DNA of 61,975 bases from Allokutzneria sp. NRRL B-24872 (GTDB taxonomy: Bacteria > Actinomycetota > Actinomycetes > Mycobacteriales > Pseudonocardiaceae): the NCBI RefSeq assembly GCF_002155965.1, contig NZ_MUMH01000031.1, positions 1 through 61,975 on the forward strand. Direction: 5' to 3'. Positions 15,128-23,776 of the stretch are shown in pieces. Position 1 is the stretch's first letter; each line of letters starts with the position of its first letter. The notes beneath the pieces were generated by a model. It was given only the letters and a program-made list of their open reading frames with translations. It did no database searches and was not told the origin of the DNA. The position numbers and the translations under genes were made by a program.

Positions 15128-15712
15128 GTGGGCGTAGCTGTGCTGGACATGTCGATGTCCTTGGACGGTTTCATCGCCGGTCCGAACGACGGGCCGCACA
15201 ACCCCGGGGGAGACGGTTTTTCCCGGCTGCACGCGTGGGGGCTCACCCCGGACGGGGAGTTCCGCACAGCGGGGGCGGCCGGGGACCTGCTCGACGAGCT
15301 GAAGACGATCGGCGCGGTGCTCGCGGGCAGGCGGACGGCCGAGCAGGTCGGTCACTGGGGCGGCGACCACCACGGCAGTGGCGTGCCGATCTTCGTGCCG
15401 AGCAACCGGCTTCCGGGGCCGTCCGTGGCGAACTACCCGCTGGTGACCTACGTGCACGACGGGATCACCAGCGCGATGCGCCGCGCCAAACACGCCGCGA
15501 GGCACCGCCGCGTGCACGTGCTCGGCGCGAACACCGGGCGGCGGGCGATCGCGGCGGGCGTGCTCGACGAGGTGCAGATCCACACCGTCCCGGTGCTGCT
15601 CGGGCGGGGCCGCCGCCTCTTCGACGTGCTGCCGTCGAGCGTCGAGCTCAAGATCATCCGCGTGGTGAACACGCCGGAGGCCACGCACGTCCGCTATCGG
15701 ATCTGTCGCTGA
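15128..15712 (+). CDS. Dihydrofolate reductase-like protein (RibD C-terminal domain)
   Basis: 194 residues from a GTG with GGGAGG seven bases upstream. The N-terminus VLDMSMSLDGFIAGPND is the RibD_C signature; LLDELKTIGAVLAGRRTAEQ and the C-terminal GVLDEVQIHTVPVLLGRGRRLF complete the NADPH-binding DHFR-like fold. Family members reduce small substrates with NADPH; in this single-domain form the substrate is unknown. Transcribed in the same direction as the membrane protein that follows. Confidence 0.88.
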   Translation: MGVAVLDMSMSLDGFIAGPNDGPHNPGGDGFSRLHAWGLTPDGEFRTAGAAGDLLDELKTIGAVLAGRRTAEQVGHWGGDHHGSGVPIFVPSNRLPGPSVANYPLVTYVHDGITSAMRRAKHAARHRRVHVLGANTGRRAIAAGVLDEVQIHTVPVLLGRGRRLFDVLPSSVELKIIRVVNTPEATHVRYRICR

Positions 15713-15749
15713 GAGTGCTTTGAGGATCGGCCTGTCAGGGTTCCGCGCT

Positions 15750-16553
15750 GTGACGAACAGACTTCTTGCCGCGCGGCTTCCGGGATGGACTCAGCCGACG
15801 CGCGAGCTGACCAACGCGTGGATTCCCGGCCGCGTCCTCGGCGGGCTGACGCTCCTGCTGGGGCCGGTGGTGTGGCTCGCGGCCCTGATCGTGCGGCACG
15901 TGGCCCGCGAGATCGCGGTTTTCACGCCGCAGGAACAAGCCTGGTTCGACCGGCAGACCTTCGACGCGCCCGAGCAGCTGGCCGCCTACGAGCAACACCC
16001 CGGGCTGGTCACCGCCGGATTCGTCCTCTACGCCGTCGCCGCCATCCTGATGATCCCGGCGGTCCTCACCTTCGGGCGAGTGGTCGCCGCGAGGTCTCCG
16101 CGCCTCGCGTTCTGGGGAACTCTGCTCGTCATCGCGTCGCTGTTCGCTAAGGGGTACTTCTCGGGAATCAACCAGACCGCGTTCCAACTCGTCGACAAGC
16201 TCGGTCTGGAACAGGCGACGACCTTCGTGCTGGAGTCCTATGTGGACCTCTCGTACGGCTTGTGGCGGGTTCCGGTGTGGGTCACCTTCGGCGCGTTGCT
16301 GGGCATGGCGCTGTTGGCGGTCGGCGCCTACCGGGTGGGAGTGTTCGGGCTCGTTCGCTGCGCTCTGCTGGTCATCCCGGGTATCGCCCACGGCATCCTC
16401 AAGGAGAGCGCGCTGCTTGACGTCGCCATCGCGGCGATCCCGTGCCTGGCGCTGATTCCGTTGGGGCTCAACGTGTTGCGCGACCGCGTTCCGGAACTGG
16501 CCACGGCGCGGCGACTCACCGACCGGGCGGCTCCGCGCGTCCTGAGCTGGTGA
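15750..16553 (+). CDS. Multi-pass membrane protein of unknown function
   Basis: 267 residues from a GTG at 15750; a TTG at 15720 would add ten residues. About six transmembrane helices are visible (LGGLTLLLGPVVWLAALIV, LVTAGFVLYAVAAILMIPAV, RLAFWGTLLVIASLFA, VPVWVTFGALLGMALLAVGA, LVRCALLVIPGIAHGIL, VAIAAIPCLALIPLGLNVL). A soluble loop with FTPQEQAWFDRQTF follows the first helix. Not assigned to a named family. Its 3' end overlaps the convergent LLM oxidoreductase by 38 bases. Confidence 0.65.
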   Translation: MTNRLLAARLPGWTQPTRELTNAWIPGRVLGGLTLLLGPVVWLAALIVRHVAREIAVFTPQEQAWFDRQTFDAPEQLAAYEQHPGLVTAGFVLYAVAAILMIPAVLTFGRVVAARSPRLAFWGTLLVIASLFAKGYFSGINQTAFQLVDKLGLEQATTFVLESYVDLSYGLWRVPVWVTFGALLGMALLAVGAYRVGVFGLVRCALLVIPGIAHGILKESALLDVAIAAIPCLALIPLGLNVLRDRVPELATARRLTDRAAPRVLSW

Positions 16554-17505
16554 GCGCACTGCGCACGCGCTCCGCGAGCAGTTCATGGGAACGACGTCGG
16601 TCCGCGTGGTGGAAGACGGGCGTGGTGATCATCAGCTCGTCGGTGCCGGTCTTGTCGAGCACCGCTTGGAGCTTGCGCGCCACCGTCTCCGGGGACCCGA
16701 CGAGAACACTGCCGGAGCGCGCGGCGATCTCGGCCCGGTCGTCGTCGGTGTAGGGCCGCGCCGCCGCGTCCTCCGGGCTCGGCAGGCGGATGCGGTGCCC
16801 GCGCACGCGGCTGAGGACCTTCACCCGCGTGGAGCCCGCGAGCCATTCGGCCCGCTCGTCGGTGTCCGCGACGATGGCGGAGACGCTGACCAGCATCGGC
16901 GTCATGACCTGCGCGGCCTCGGCCGCGGCTGAGGGGTTGAGGTGGTGTGCGAACGCGTGCGGGAGGCCGCGCGCGCTCGCGATCCGCGCACTGGTCGCCG
17001 AGGAGCCGAGCAGGCAGATCGGCGGAGTGTTGCCGAGGGCGGGGATCGCCTTGACCCGTGCGTCCTCCGGCGGCGAGAAGTGGGCGAGCAGTTCGTCCAG
17101 CTGCTCCTCGAATGGCCTCTCGGTGCGCCCGCCGCGCACGGCCTCCACGGCTGGGCCCGCTCCGCCGGGCGCGCGACCGACGCCGAGGTCGATCCGCCCG
17201 GGGTGCAGGGCTTCGAGCGTGCCGAACTGCTCGGCGACCACGATCGGCGCGTGGTTGGGCAGCAGCACTCCGCCCGCGCCGACGCGGATCGTGCGCGTGA
17301 CGTTCGCGAGGTGGGCGATGAGCACTGCGGGCGCGGAGCTGGCCACCCCGCGCATCCCGTGGTGCTCCGGCACCCAGTACCGGTGGAAGCCCAGCTCATC
17401 GGCCAGCTCGGCGAGGTCGACGGTGTTGCGCAGTGCCTGCCGCGCGGTGGAGCCCGCCACGATCGGCGAGGTGTCCAGCACCGACAGGCGCACAGTGCTC
17501 GTCAT
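16516..17505 (-). CDS. LLM-class flavin-dependent oxidoreductase
   Basis: 329 residues from an ATG with a GGAGG site. The family signature is clear: LSVLDTSPIVAG, then ELGFHRYWVPEHHGM, TRTIRVGAGGVLLPNHAPIVVAEQFGTLEALHPGRIDLGVGRAPG, GSSATSARIAS and the C-terminal SGSVLVGSPETVARKL and DELMITTPVFHHADRRRSHELL. Luciferase-like TIM-barrel enzymes use reduced F420 or FMN; this MsnO8-like subgroup is usually of unknown substrate. It is divergent from the NLR-like gene, sharing the 108-base gap at 17506-17613. Confidence 0.9.
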   Translation of the reverse strand: MTSTVRLSVLDTSPIVAGSTARQALRNTVDLAELADELGFHRYWVPEHHGMRGVASSAPAVLIAHLANVTRTIRVGAGGVLLPNHAPIVVAEQFGTLEALHPGRIDLGVGRAPGGAGPAVEAVRGGRTERPFEEQLDELLAHFSPPEDARVKAIPALGNTPPICLLGSSATSARIASARGLPHAFAHHLNPSAAAEAAQVMTPMLVSVSAIVADTDERAEWLAGSTRVKVLSRVRGHRIRLPSPEDAAARPYTDDDRAEIAARSGSVLVGSPETVARKLQAVLDKTGTDELMITTPVFHHADRRRSHELLAERVRSALTSSGRAEPPGR

Positions 17506-17613
17506 CCCGGCCTCCGAACGTCCGCTGAGGGAGCTTCCCCTGTCGATCATCGTTGACCACCCGGGCCCCTCGGCAGCTAGCGTGGGAGGCGGTCGATCCG
17601 AACTGGGGGCGCG

Positions 17614-19641
17614 GTGAGCAACGACGTGACGGGCTCGGTGTCGGGCTCGTTGGTGCAGGCCGGAGCCATCCACGGCGATGTCCACTTCCACCGGGCCCCG
17701 GTTGAGAACGCGACGCCCAGGCAACTGCCGGCACCGCCCTCGCACTTCACCGGCCGCGCGCCCGAGCTGGAAGCACTCTCGCGCGCGGTCGGTGCGCGGG
17801 CGCTGATCGTGATCACCGGCGCCGGAGGGATCGGCAAGACCAGTCTCGCGCTGCGATGGCTGAGCGAGCGGCCGGAGCTGGGCCGCGACGGCCAGCTGTT
17901 CGTGAACCTCGGTGCCTTCGGCCCCGCGGGGCCGCTTCGCCCGGCCGACGCGCTCGGACGGTTCCTGCGAGCACTGGGCGTGGCGCCGGAGCGGGTTCCC
18001 GCATCCCTTGCTGAGCAACAGGACCTCTATCGCACGATGACGGCCGACAGGTCGCTGGTCGTGTTGCTGGACAACGCGTCCTCGGTCGCCCAGGTGCGCC
18101 AACTGCTGCCCGGCGGAGCCGCGGGCGTGGTCGTGGTGACCAGCAGGCGGCGGCTCAGCGCGCTCGCCGCCGACGGGGCGCAGTGGGTCGACGCCGCGCC
18201 GATGAACACCGAGACGTCCGTTGTGTTGCTGGCCAACGTGATCGGGGCGGAACGAGTCGCGGCGGAGCCGGACGCGGCAGCACGGATCGCCGTGGTGTGC
18301 GGAGGCCTGCCGATCGCGCTCGCCGTCATCGCCGCCCGCCTCGCGGCGCGGCCGAAATGGTCCCTGGCAAGGGTTCTCGGTGAGCTGGAGAACGAGAGGA
18401 CCCGGCTCAAGGGCTTGTCGAAGCACGAAGAGCTTTCTGTGGGCGCGGTTTTCGACATGTCCTACGCGCAGCTGTCCGACGAAGCCGCACAGCTCTACCG
18501 CCGCCTGTCCGCGCATCCAGGCCCTCAGTTCAGCACCGGCGCCGCCGCCGCGTGTCTGATGGCCGAAACCGCTGAGCAGGCGCTGGAAGAGTTGGTGGAC
18601 ACCAACATGCTGGAGGAGGTCCGCGAGGACCGCTTCCAGTTCCTCGACCTCCTCCGCCTGCACGCCGCGCAGCGAGCCACGGAGCAGGAGTCCGATGAAG
18701 CTCGGCGCGCGGTCTGCGAGTGGTATCTCGTCAACGCGATGGCGGCGGACCGGGCGGCGACGCCGAACCGACGACGACTGCCGCACGCGTTCACCTCGGC
18801 GGAGCACGTGGACTTCGACGACGCGCGCGCCGCGGTCGACTGGTTGGAGGAAGAGCGCGACAACCTCCGTGCGGTTGCGCGGCAAGGGTTTCCGGAGATC
18901 ACCTGGCGCGTGGTGGACGCGATGTGGCCGCTGTTCCTGCATCGCCGGTACAACCAGGACCGCGAAGAGCTGGAAGGGCTGGCGGTCGCGGCGGCACGGT
19001 CGTGCGGTGACGAGGTCGCTGAAGGGCGCATGCTGTTCCAGGCCGCGATGGGCTGCAAGGCCCGGGGTGACCGCGCCAAGGCTCGGCGCCACTTCGGCTT
19101 GGCGGCGGTGGTGAACGAGCGCACCGGCGACGGGTGGAACACCGGCAACGTCGAGGACGGCCTCGGCTCGGCGTGCCTGGCAGACGGCGATCCGGAGCAG
19201 GCCGTCGAGCACTTCCGGCGCGCGGCGGAGGTCTGGCGCGAGGTGGCCGGAGCGGAGCGCAAGGTCGCGTTGTCCATGCTCAACCTGGGCCGGGCGCACG
19301 TGGCAGTCGGCCGGGCCGCGACCGCGCTGCCGCTGCTGATCGAAGCCAAGGCGCGGCTGACCGCCCTCGACGACGTCGACCCCTACCACCACGCCCGCCA
19401 CGACATCTTCTTCGCCGAGGCCTACCTCCAGGACGGTCAGCACGACTTGGCCGAGGAGCACGCCAGCGCGGCGCTGTCCGCCATGACCGCGCTGAACTCC
19501 GCGTTCGGGCAGGGGCTGGCGCTGGAAATCCTCAGCAGCCTGGCGCAGCGCACCGACCCCGAGCGCGCGGAGGAGCTGCGGCGCCGGGCGCTGGCCCTGT
19601 TCGAGCTGGTCGACGCCCCGGACGCGGACCGCCTGCGCTGA
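17614..19641 (+). CDS. NB-ARC/TPR (NLR-like) protein with N-terminal RHIM-like motif
   Basis: 675 residues from a GTG. Residues 1-26 carry TGSVSGSLVQAGAIHGDVHF, with a V-Q-A-G tetrad matching the RHIM core, as in amyloid-signalling (BASS-type) motifs of actinobacterial NLR-like proteins. FTGR (45-48) opens the NB-ARC ATPase, followed by a P-loop GAGGIGKTS (69-77), Walker B LVVLLDNA (148-155), a sensor region VVVVTSRR and GLPIAL (231-236). A winged-helix region and then TPR-like repeats (about 430-670, e.g. AVEHFRRAAEVWREV) make up the rest. There is no DNA-binding HTH, so it is not a SARP/AfsR regulator. A role in ligand-triggered signalling or abortive defence is inferred. No effector with a matching motif is seen in the window. 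Confidence 0.85.
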   Translation: MSNDVTGSVSGSLVQAGAIHGDVHFHRAPVENATPRQLPAPPSHFTGRAPELEALSRAVGARALIVITGAGGIGKTSLALRWLSERPELGRDGQLFVNLGAFGPAGPLRPADALGRFLRALGVAPERVPASLAEQQDLYRTMTADRSLVVLLDNASSVAQVRQLLPGGAAGVVVVTSRRRLSALAADGAQWVDAAPMNTETSVVLLANVIGAERVAAEPDAAARIAVVCGGLPIALAVIAARLAARPKWSLARVLGELENERTRLKGLSKHEELSVGAVFDMSYAQLSDEAAQLYRRLSAHPGPQFSTGAAAACLMAETAEQALEELVDTNMLEEVREDRFQFLDLLRLHAAQRATEQESDEARRAVCEWYLVNAMAADRAATPNRRRLPHAFTSAEHVDFDDARAAVDWLEEERDNLRAVARQGFPEITWRVVDAMWPLFLHRRYNQDREELEGLAVAAARSCGDEVAEGRMLFQAAMGCKARGDRAKARRHFGLAAVVNERTGDGWNTGNVEDGLGSACLADGDPEQAVEHFRRAAEVWREVAGAERKVALSMLNLGRAHVAVGRAATALPLLIEAKARLTALDDVDPYHHARHDIFFAEAYLQDGQHDLAEEHASAALSAMTALNSAFGQGLALEILSSLAQRTDPERAEELRRRALALFELVDAPDADRLR

Positions 19642-19674
19642 TCTACTTCCTACGTAGTTGTGAAACGGGTTCTG

Positions 19675-20076
19675 CTATTCGGTGGGGTGGAGCCACGACG
19701 CGGGAACGGTCAGCGTCTCCTCGGTCAGCACGCGCACCGGCGCTCCGGAGCGCGCGTCCTTGAGCACGCCCTCCACGATGTACTCGACGCCCGGCGCCAA
19801 GCCGAGCGCGGCGGCGACCTGTGGCGCGAGGGGAGTGCTGACGTGCGTGGTGTCCACGACCTTGATCCCGGTCACGGCGGGTTCGCCCGCGAGCACTTCG
19901 CTGACGGAGGTCAGCGTGATGTCGAAGTCCTCGCTCAGCCCGTTCCCGTGCTCCAGCGCCATCTGGAAGAACATCAGGTCCGCGTCCGCGCGTCCCGTCA
20001 CGTACTTCGCCGGGCTCTCGCCGCGGGGCACGCGGACCCGGTAGGTGCTGCCGACCCGCAGCTCGGTGGGAGTCAT
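19675..20076 (-). CDS. Hypothetical protein downstream of MetE-like gene
   Basis: 133 residues from the ATG at 20076. Not recognised. It opens LRVGSTYRVRVPRGESPAKYVTG, contains two acidic, beta-rich stretches (SEDFDITLTSVSEVLAGEP, VEYIVEGVLKDARSGAPVRVLTEETL) and ends VPASWLHPTE. No signal or membrane segment. It starts 22 bases after the MetE-like gene ends on the same strand, so the two are probably cotranscribed. Confidence 0.6.
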   Translation of the reverse strand: MTPTELRVGSTYRVRVPRGESPAKYVTGRADADLMFFQMALEHGNGLSEDFDITLTSVSEVLAGEPAVTGIKVVDTTHVSTPLAPQVAAALGLAPGVEYIVEGVLKDARSGAPVRVLTEETLTVPASWLHPTE

Positions 20077-20098
20077 GCCGTCAGCATGGCGCACGCGG

Positions 20099-21217
20099 TC
20101 AGGACGCCAGCGAACGCCCGATCTCGCCGACGAGTTCGAGCTTGGCGCGCTGCGTGGCCGCCGACAGCGGATTGCCCTGCATGGCCGAGGCGAAGCCGCA
20201 CTGCGGGGAGATCGCCAGGTTCTCCAGCGGGTGGAAGCGGGCGGCCTCCTCGATGCGGCGCTCGACCTGCGCGCGGGACTCGACGACGTCGGTCTTGGTG
20301 GAGATCAGCCCGAGCACCACGGTCTTGTCGTCGGGGATCTCGGCCAGCGGCTCGAACCCGCCGGAGCGCTCGTCGTCGTACTCCAGGAACACCAGGTCCA
20401 CGTTGTCCATGCGCGGGAACACCTGCGCGGCGATCGCGCCGTAGCCGCCGGAGGTGTGCCACTGCCCCTGGTTGTTGCCCCGGCAGACGTGGGTGGAGAA
20501 CGTGACGCCGGGCTCGGTCATGACGCTGTTCAGCAGCTCGACGCTCTTCGCCAGGAAGCGGTCCCGGTCGAGCCCGGCCGCCTCGTAGAAGAACTTCGCC
20601 TCGTTGATCGGGAAGGTCAGGTCGGGCGCGTCCACCTGGATGAAGCGGCACCCGTGCGCGGCCAGCGCGGAGATCTCCTCGCGCAGCAGCTCGGCGACGT
20701 GGTCCATCGCCTCGGACACGTCGCGGTAGGCGGCGGTGGAGTGCTCGGTGGACCAGAACACCAGCGCGATGCTGCTCGGCGACGGCAACGTCACCTTGAG
20801 CGGGTGCTTCGCGCGCTGGCTGGCGTACTCGAACTCGCGCAGCGCAAGGGATTCCCGCCGCGCGAGCCTGCCCGTGATGAGCAGCTTCGCCTCCAGGTCG
20901 GACAGCTCGGTCGCCGACTCCTCGGTGTGCCAGGCGTCCGCGCCCACCATCGCGTCGAGCACCTCGCTCTGCCCGGGCAGCACCGGCGTGATGCCGTCGA
21001 GCACCCCGGCCAGCGAGTCGAAGTACACGCCGCGCCGCTGCTCGCCGTCGGTGACGACGTCGATCCCGGCCGCCTCCTGCAAGGCGATCGCCACGTCGAC
21101 GGCCTCGTTCTCCAGCTCCCGCAACCGTTCGCTGGACAGCTGACCGGCGGCGTGCTGCTCGCGAGCGGTGAGCAGGGCCTGCGGGCGGAGCAGCGAACCG
21201 ACGACGTGGCTCTTCAT
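20099..21217 (-). CDS. Cobalamin-independent methionine synthase-like protein (MetE C-terminal domain)
   Basis: 372 residues, the length of a stand-alone MetE C-terminal-type barrel. The start MKSHVVGSLLRPQALL, the segments VVTDGEQRRGVYFDSL, LREEISALAAHGCRFIQVDAPDLTF (zinc-region Asp), VTFSTHVCRGNN (His-x-Cys zinc ligands), VFLEYDDERSGGFEPL and the C-terminal LAISPQCGFASAM (third zinc Cys) are all present. It should transfer a methyl group to a thiol. Stand-alone copies such as this often use methylcobalamin-type or unknown donors rather than the folate donor of full-length MetE. Not certain to be the housekeeping methionine synthase. Confidence 0.88.
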   Translation of the reverse strand: MKSHVVGSLLRPQALLTAREQHAAGQLSSERLRELENEAVDVAIALQEAAGIDVVTDGEQRRGVYFDSLAGVLDGITPVLPGQSEVLDAMVGADAWHTEESATELSDLEAKLLITGRLARRESLALREFEYASQRAKHPLKVTLPSPSSIALVFWSTEHSTAAYRDVSEAMDHVAELLREEISALAAHGCRFIQVDAPDLTFPINEAKFFYEAAGLDRDRFLAKSVELLNSVMTEPGVTFSTHVCRGNNQGQWHTSGGYGAIAAQVFPRMDNVDLVFLEYDDERSGGFEPLAEIPDDKTVVLGLISTKTDVVESRAQVERRIEEAARFHPLENLAISPQCGFASAMQGNPLSAATQRAKLELVGEIGRSLAS

Positions 21218-21282
21218 GGCGCTAGGTCACCACGTGATTTGCCTTGGTGCAAGGGACGTTTCGGCCTCAGCCGATGTGTCCA

Positions 21283-22026
21283 CTATGGACGGTTGGCGAC
21301 GATGAGCCGCGCGCGCGGCCGGTGGTGCCACTCACCGGACGGAGCCAGGCTCAGGAACTCCGCGCGCAGGTCGGCCACGAACTCCGGCCCACGAGCTTCG
21401 GCCAACGCGCGCATCGGCCCGGATTCGGTGTGCGCGCTGAAGAATTCCGCCGCACCGGGGTGGGACATCGCGTGCGCCACGAACTCGTCGCGCTCCACTC
21501 CGTCCACCGTGAGCCGCTGTTCCCACGAGCGGTCGCCGGCGGGTACCCGCGCGCGGAGAACCTTGGACAGCAACGCGAACGGCCCTTCGGACTCGATGTT
21601 GCCCGGCCAGAACACCACGGAGAGCCGACCACCGGGACGCAACGCCGAAGCCCACGAACGGAGACCGACGTCCGGCTCGGGCAGCTGTTGGAGCCCGAAC
21701 ACCGACACCACCGCCGCACACCGCCCCGCCCACTCGGTGAGCACGGAGGCGTCGCCGTGGACCAAGCGCACCCGCGGCTGTCCCGAAGCGCGTTCGCGGG
21801 CGATGCGGAGCATGCCCTCGGAGAGGTCGATGCCGACGATCTCCTTGTCAGGAAAGGACTTCACCAATGCATCGAGTTCGGGGAACGTGCCGCAGCACGG
21901 CACCAGAACCGGGCCGTCCGGGAGCTCGGTGGCGGTGACGGCGCGCACGGCCGTGTCCACCCACGGGGCGAATCGCGGGACGTAATAGGACTCGTAGCCC
22001 GCAGCGGCCAGGTCCCAACTGCTCAC
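21283..22026 (-). CDS. Class I SAM-dependent methyltransferase
   Basis: 247 residues from a GTG that overlaps the sigma-factor stop by 4 bases. The SAM-binding site is visible as DGPVLVPCCGTFPELDAL (motif I, with an unusual PCCGTF in place of D-x-G-x-G), KEIVGIDLSEGMLRIAR (motif II) and AAVVSVFGLQQLPEP; RPGGRLSVVFWPG follows. Substrate unknown. Tight coupling to the ECF sigma factor suggests coregulation. Confidence 0.85.
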   Translation of the reverse strand: MSSWDLAAAGYESYYVPRFAPWVDTAVRAVTATELPDGPVLVPCCGTFPELDALVKSFPDKEIVGIDLSEGMLRIARERASGQPRVRLVHGDASVLTEWAGRCAAVVSVFGLQQLPEPDVGLRSWASALRPGGRLSVVFWPGNIESEGPFALLSKVLRARVPAGDRSWEQRLTVDGVERDEFVAHAMSHPGAAEFFSAHTESGPMRALAEARGPEFVADLRAEFLSLAPSGEWHHRPRARLIVANRP

Positions 22027-23267
22027 TCCGCGACTCCGTCCAGCTTGCGCCGCAGACTGGCGCGCTCGGGTTCGGTTCCGGCCAGCTCCAACGCTCGCCG
22101 GTAGGCGGACGCGGCTTCCTCCTCGCGCCCGAGCCGGTGCAGCAGCTCGGCCCGCGCGGTCGGATAGGGGTGGTAAGCGCGCAGCTGCGGCTCGTCGGCC
22201 AGCTCGTCGAGCAGCGCGAGCCCGGCTTCGGCACCGTCGCGCATGGCCACCGCGATGGCCCGGTTCACCGCGACGACCGGCGACGGCAGCAGCGCCAGCA
22301 GCACGTCGTAGAGCGCAACGATCTGCGGCCAGTCGGTGCTGTCGAGGTCGGCGGCCTCGTCGTGCAGCGCGGCGATCGCGGCCTGCACGCCGTACGGGCC
22401 GGGGCGCCCGCCGGTCAGCGCCACCTCCACCAGGCCGGTCCCCTCCTCGATCATCGCGCGGTCCCACCGGGTGCGGTCCTGCTCCTCCAGCAGCACCACC
22501 GCGCCGTCGACCCCGCTGCGCGCGTCACGGCGGGCGTGCACCAGCAGCATCAGCGAGAGCAGCCCGCAGACCTCGCGCTCGGCGGGCATCAGCGAGCGCA
22601 GGATGCGGGCCAGGCGGATCGCTTCCTCGGCCAGGTCCAGGCGTTGCAACTGCTCGCCGGAGCTGGCCGCGTAGCCCTCGGTGAAGATCGAGTACACCAC
22701 CTGGAGCACGCCGGGCAGGCGCTCCGGCAGCTCGTCGGCACCGGGCACGCGGAACGGGATGCGCGCCTCGCGGATCTTCTTCTTCGCCCTGGTGATCCGC
22801 TTGGCCATGGTCTCCACCGGCACCAGGAACGCCCGCGCCACCTCGGGCGTGGTCATCCCGGCGAGGCAGCGCAGGGTCAGCGCGAGGCGGTCCTCGGCGG
22901 GCAGGGCGGGGTGCGCGCAGGTGAAGAACAGCTGCAACCGGTCGTCGGGCAGGCCGCCCCCGACATCGGCGGCTGGCGCCGGATCGGCCCGCTCGGCCTC
23001 CACCCGCAGCACCGCCAGCCGCTCCGCGTAGACCTTGCTCCGCCGCAGCCGGTCGACCGCCCTGCGCCGCGCCGTGGTCATCAGCCACGCCCCGGGATTG
23101 GGCGGGACCCCGTCGACCGGCCAGCGGGTGAGCGCGATCTCCATGGCCTCCGAGGCGACCTCCTCGGCCAGGTCCAGATCGCCGAAGCGGCGGACGAGCG
23201 CCGCCAGCAGCAGGCCGTGCTCCTCCCGGAACACGCCCTCGACCGAGGTCAGCGCGTCGTCCGCCAC
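22023..23267 (-). CDS. ECF RNA polymerase sigma factor, ECF42-like with C-terminal TPR-like domain
   Basis: 414 residues from a GTG one base after the stop of the YCII-like gene. Sigma region 2 is EVASEAMEIALTRWPVDGVPPNPGAWLMTTARRRAVDRLRR; region 4 is RLALTLRCLAGMTTPEVARAFLVPVETMAKRITRAKKKI. The remaining 230 residues are a DUF6596/TPR-like helical domain (ARAELLHRLGREEEAASAYRRALEL). This architecture beside a DGPF/YCII gene is the hallmark of ECF42, in which the C-terminal extension rather than an anti-sigma factor is reported to be needed for activity. No anti-sigma gene is adjacent here. Confidence 0.92.
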   Translation of the reverse strand: MADDALTSVEGVFREEHGLLLAALVRRFGDLDLAEEVASEAMEIALTRWPVDGVPPNPGAWLMTTARRRAVDRLRRSKVYAERLAVLRVEAERADPAPAADVGGGLPDDRLQLFFTCAHPALPAEDRLALTLRCLAGMTTPEVARAFLVPVETMAKRITRAKKKIREARIPFRVPGADELPERLPGVLQVVYSIFTEGYAASSGEQLQRLDLAEEAIRLARILRSLMPAEREVCGLLSLMLLVHARRDARSGVDGAVVLLEEQDRTRWDRAMIEEGTGLVEVALTGGRPGPYGVQAAIAALHDEAADLDSTDWPQIVALYDVLLALLPSPVVAVNRAIAVAMRDGAEAGLALLDELADEPQLRAYHPYPTARAELLHRLGREEEAASAYRRALELAGTEPERASLRRKLDGVAE

Positions 23268-23268
23268 C

Positions 23269-23619
23269 TCAGGCGCCGAAGTCGGCGATGGGCCGCACCA
23301 CGATCGAGCCGCTGCCGCGCGCTCCCGGGCAGCGCGCCGCCCAGTCCAGCGCCGCGTCCAGATCCGGCACGTCGATCACGTAGAAGCCGCCGAGCACCTC
23401 GCGGCCCTCCGCGAACGGACCGTCGGTGACCAGGCGCTTCCCGTCCTCGCCGACGTGCACGGTGGTGGCCGTGACCAGGTCGGCCAGCGACTCGCTGGAC
23501 ACCAGGACTCCTGACTCCTGGACCTCCTTGTCGTAGGCCATCCAGTCCTCGACCGAGCACTCCGCGGCCCCGCCGTTCGCGTCGACCGAACCCGCGTTGA
23601 TCAACAGCATGTACTTCAT
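23269..23619 (-). CDS. YCII-related (DGPF-domain) protein
   Basis: 116 residues beginning MKYMLLINAGSVDANGG, with VTDGPFAEGREVLGGFYVIDVPDLDAALDWAARCPGA, the diagnostic DGPF motif, and VVRPIADFGA at the end. These small ferredoxin-like proteins are typical targets and genomic partners of ECF42 sigma factors; biochemical role unknown. First gene of the three-gene operon with the sigma factor and methyltransferase. Confidence 0.92.
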   Translation of the reverse strand: MKYMLLINAGSVDANGGAAECSVEDWMAYDKEVQESGVLVSSESLADLVTATTVHVGEDGKRLVTDGPFAEGREVLGGFYVIDVPDLDAALDWAARCPGARGSGSIVVRPIADFGA

Positions 23620-23776
23620 CTCGTGCTCCTCAGCGTTGGTGTGTCGTCACCACCACTACGAACGGGACCGGGCTCCGTGGACACGCCACCCGAACTTTTT
23701 CTGCGCCGAAGTTTTTCTACGCCGCAGACGCGCGCACATCAATCGCGGACGCGCTCGCATGGCCCACCACCACCCG

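Noticed and set aside
16516-19461. A 981-residue minus-strand frame spanning the oxidoreductase and the NLR-like gene
   Set aside because: Only the last 329 residues (after the ATG at 17505) carry recognisable enzyme motifs; the rest is the reverse of the NB-ARC/TPR gene, a typical long shadow frame in high-GC DNA.
17614-19641. SARP/AfsR-type pathway regulator
   Set aside because: NB-ARC and TPR regions fit, but there is no N-terminal winged-helix/BTAD DNA-binding domain; the N-terminus is the RHIM-like motif.
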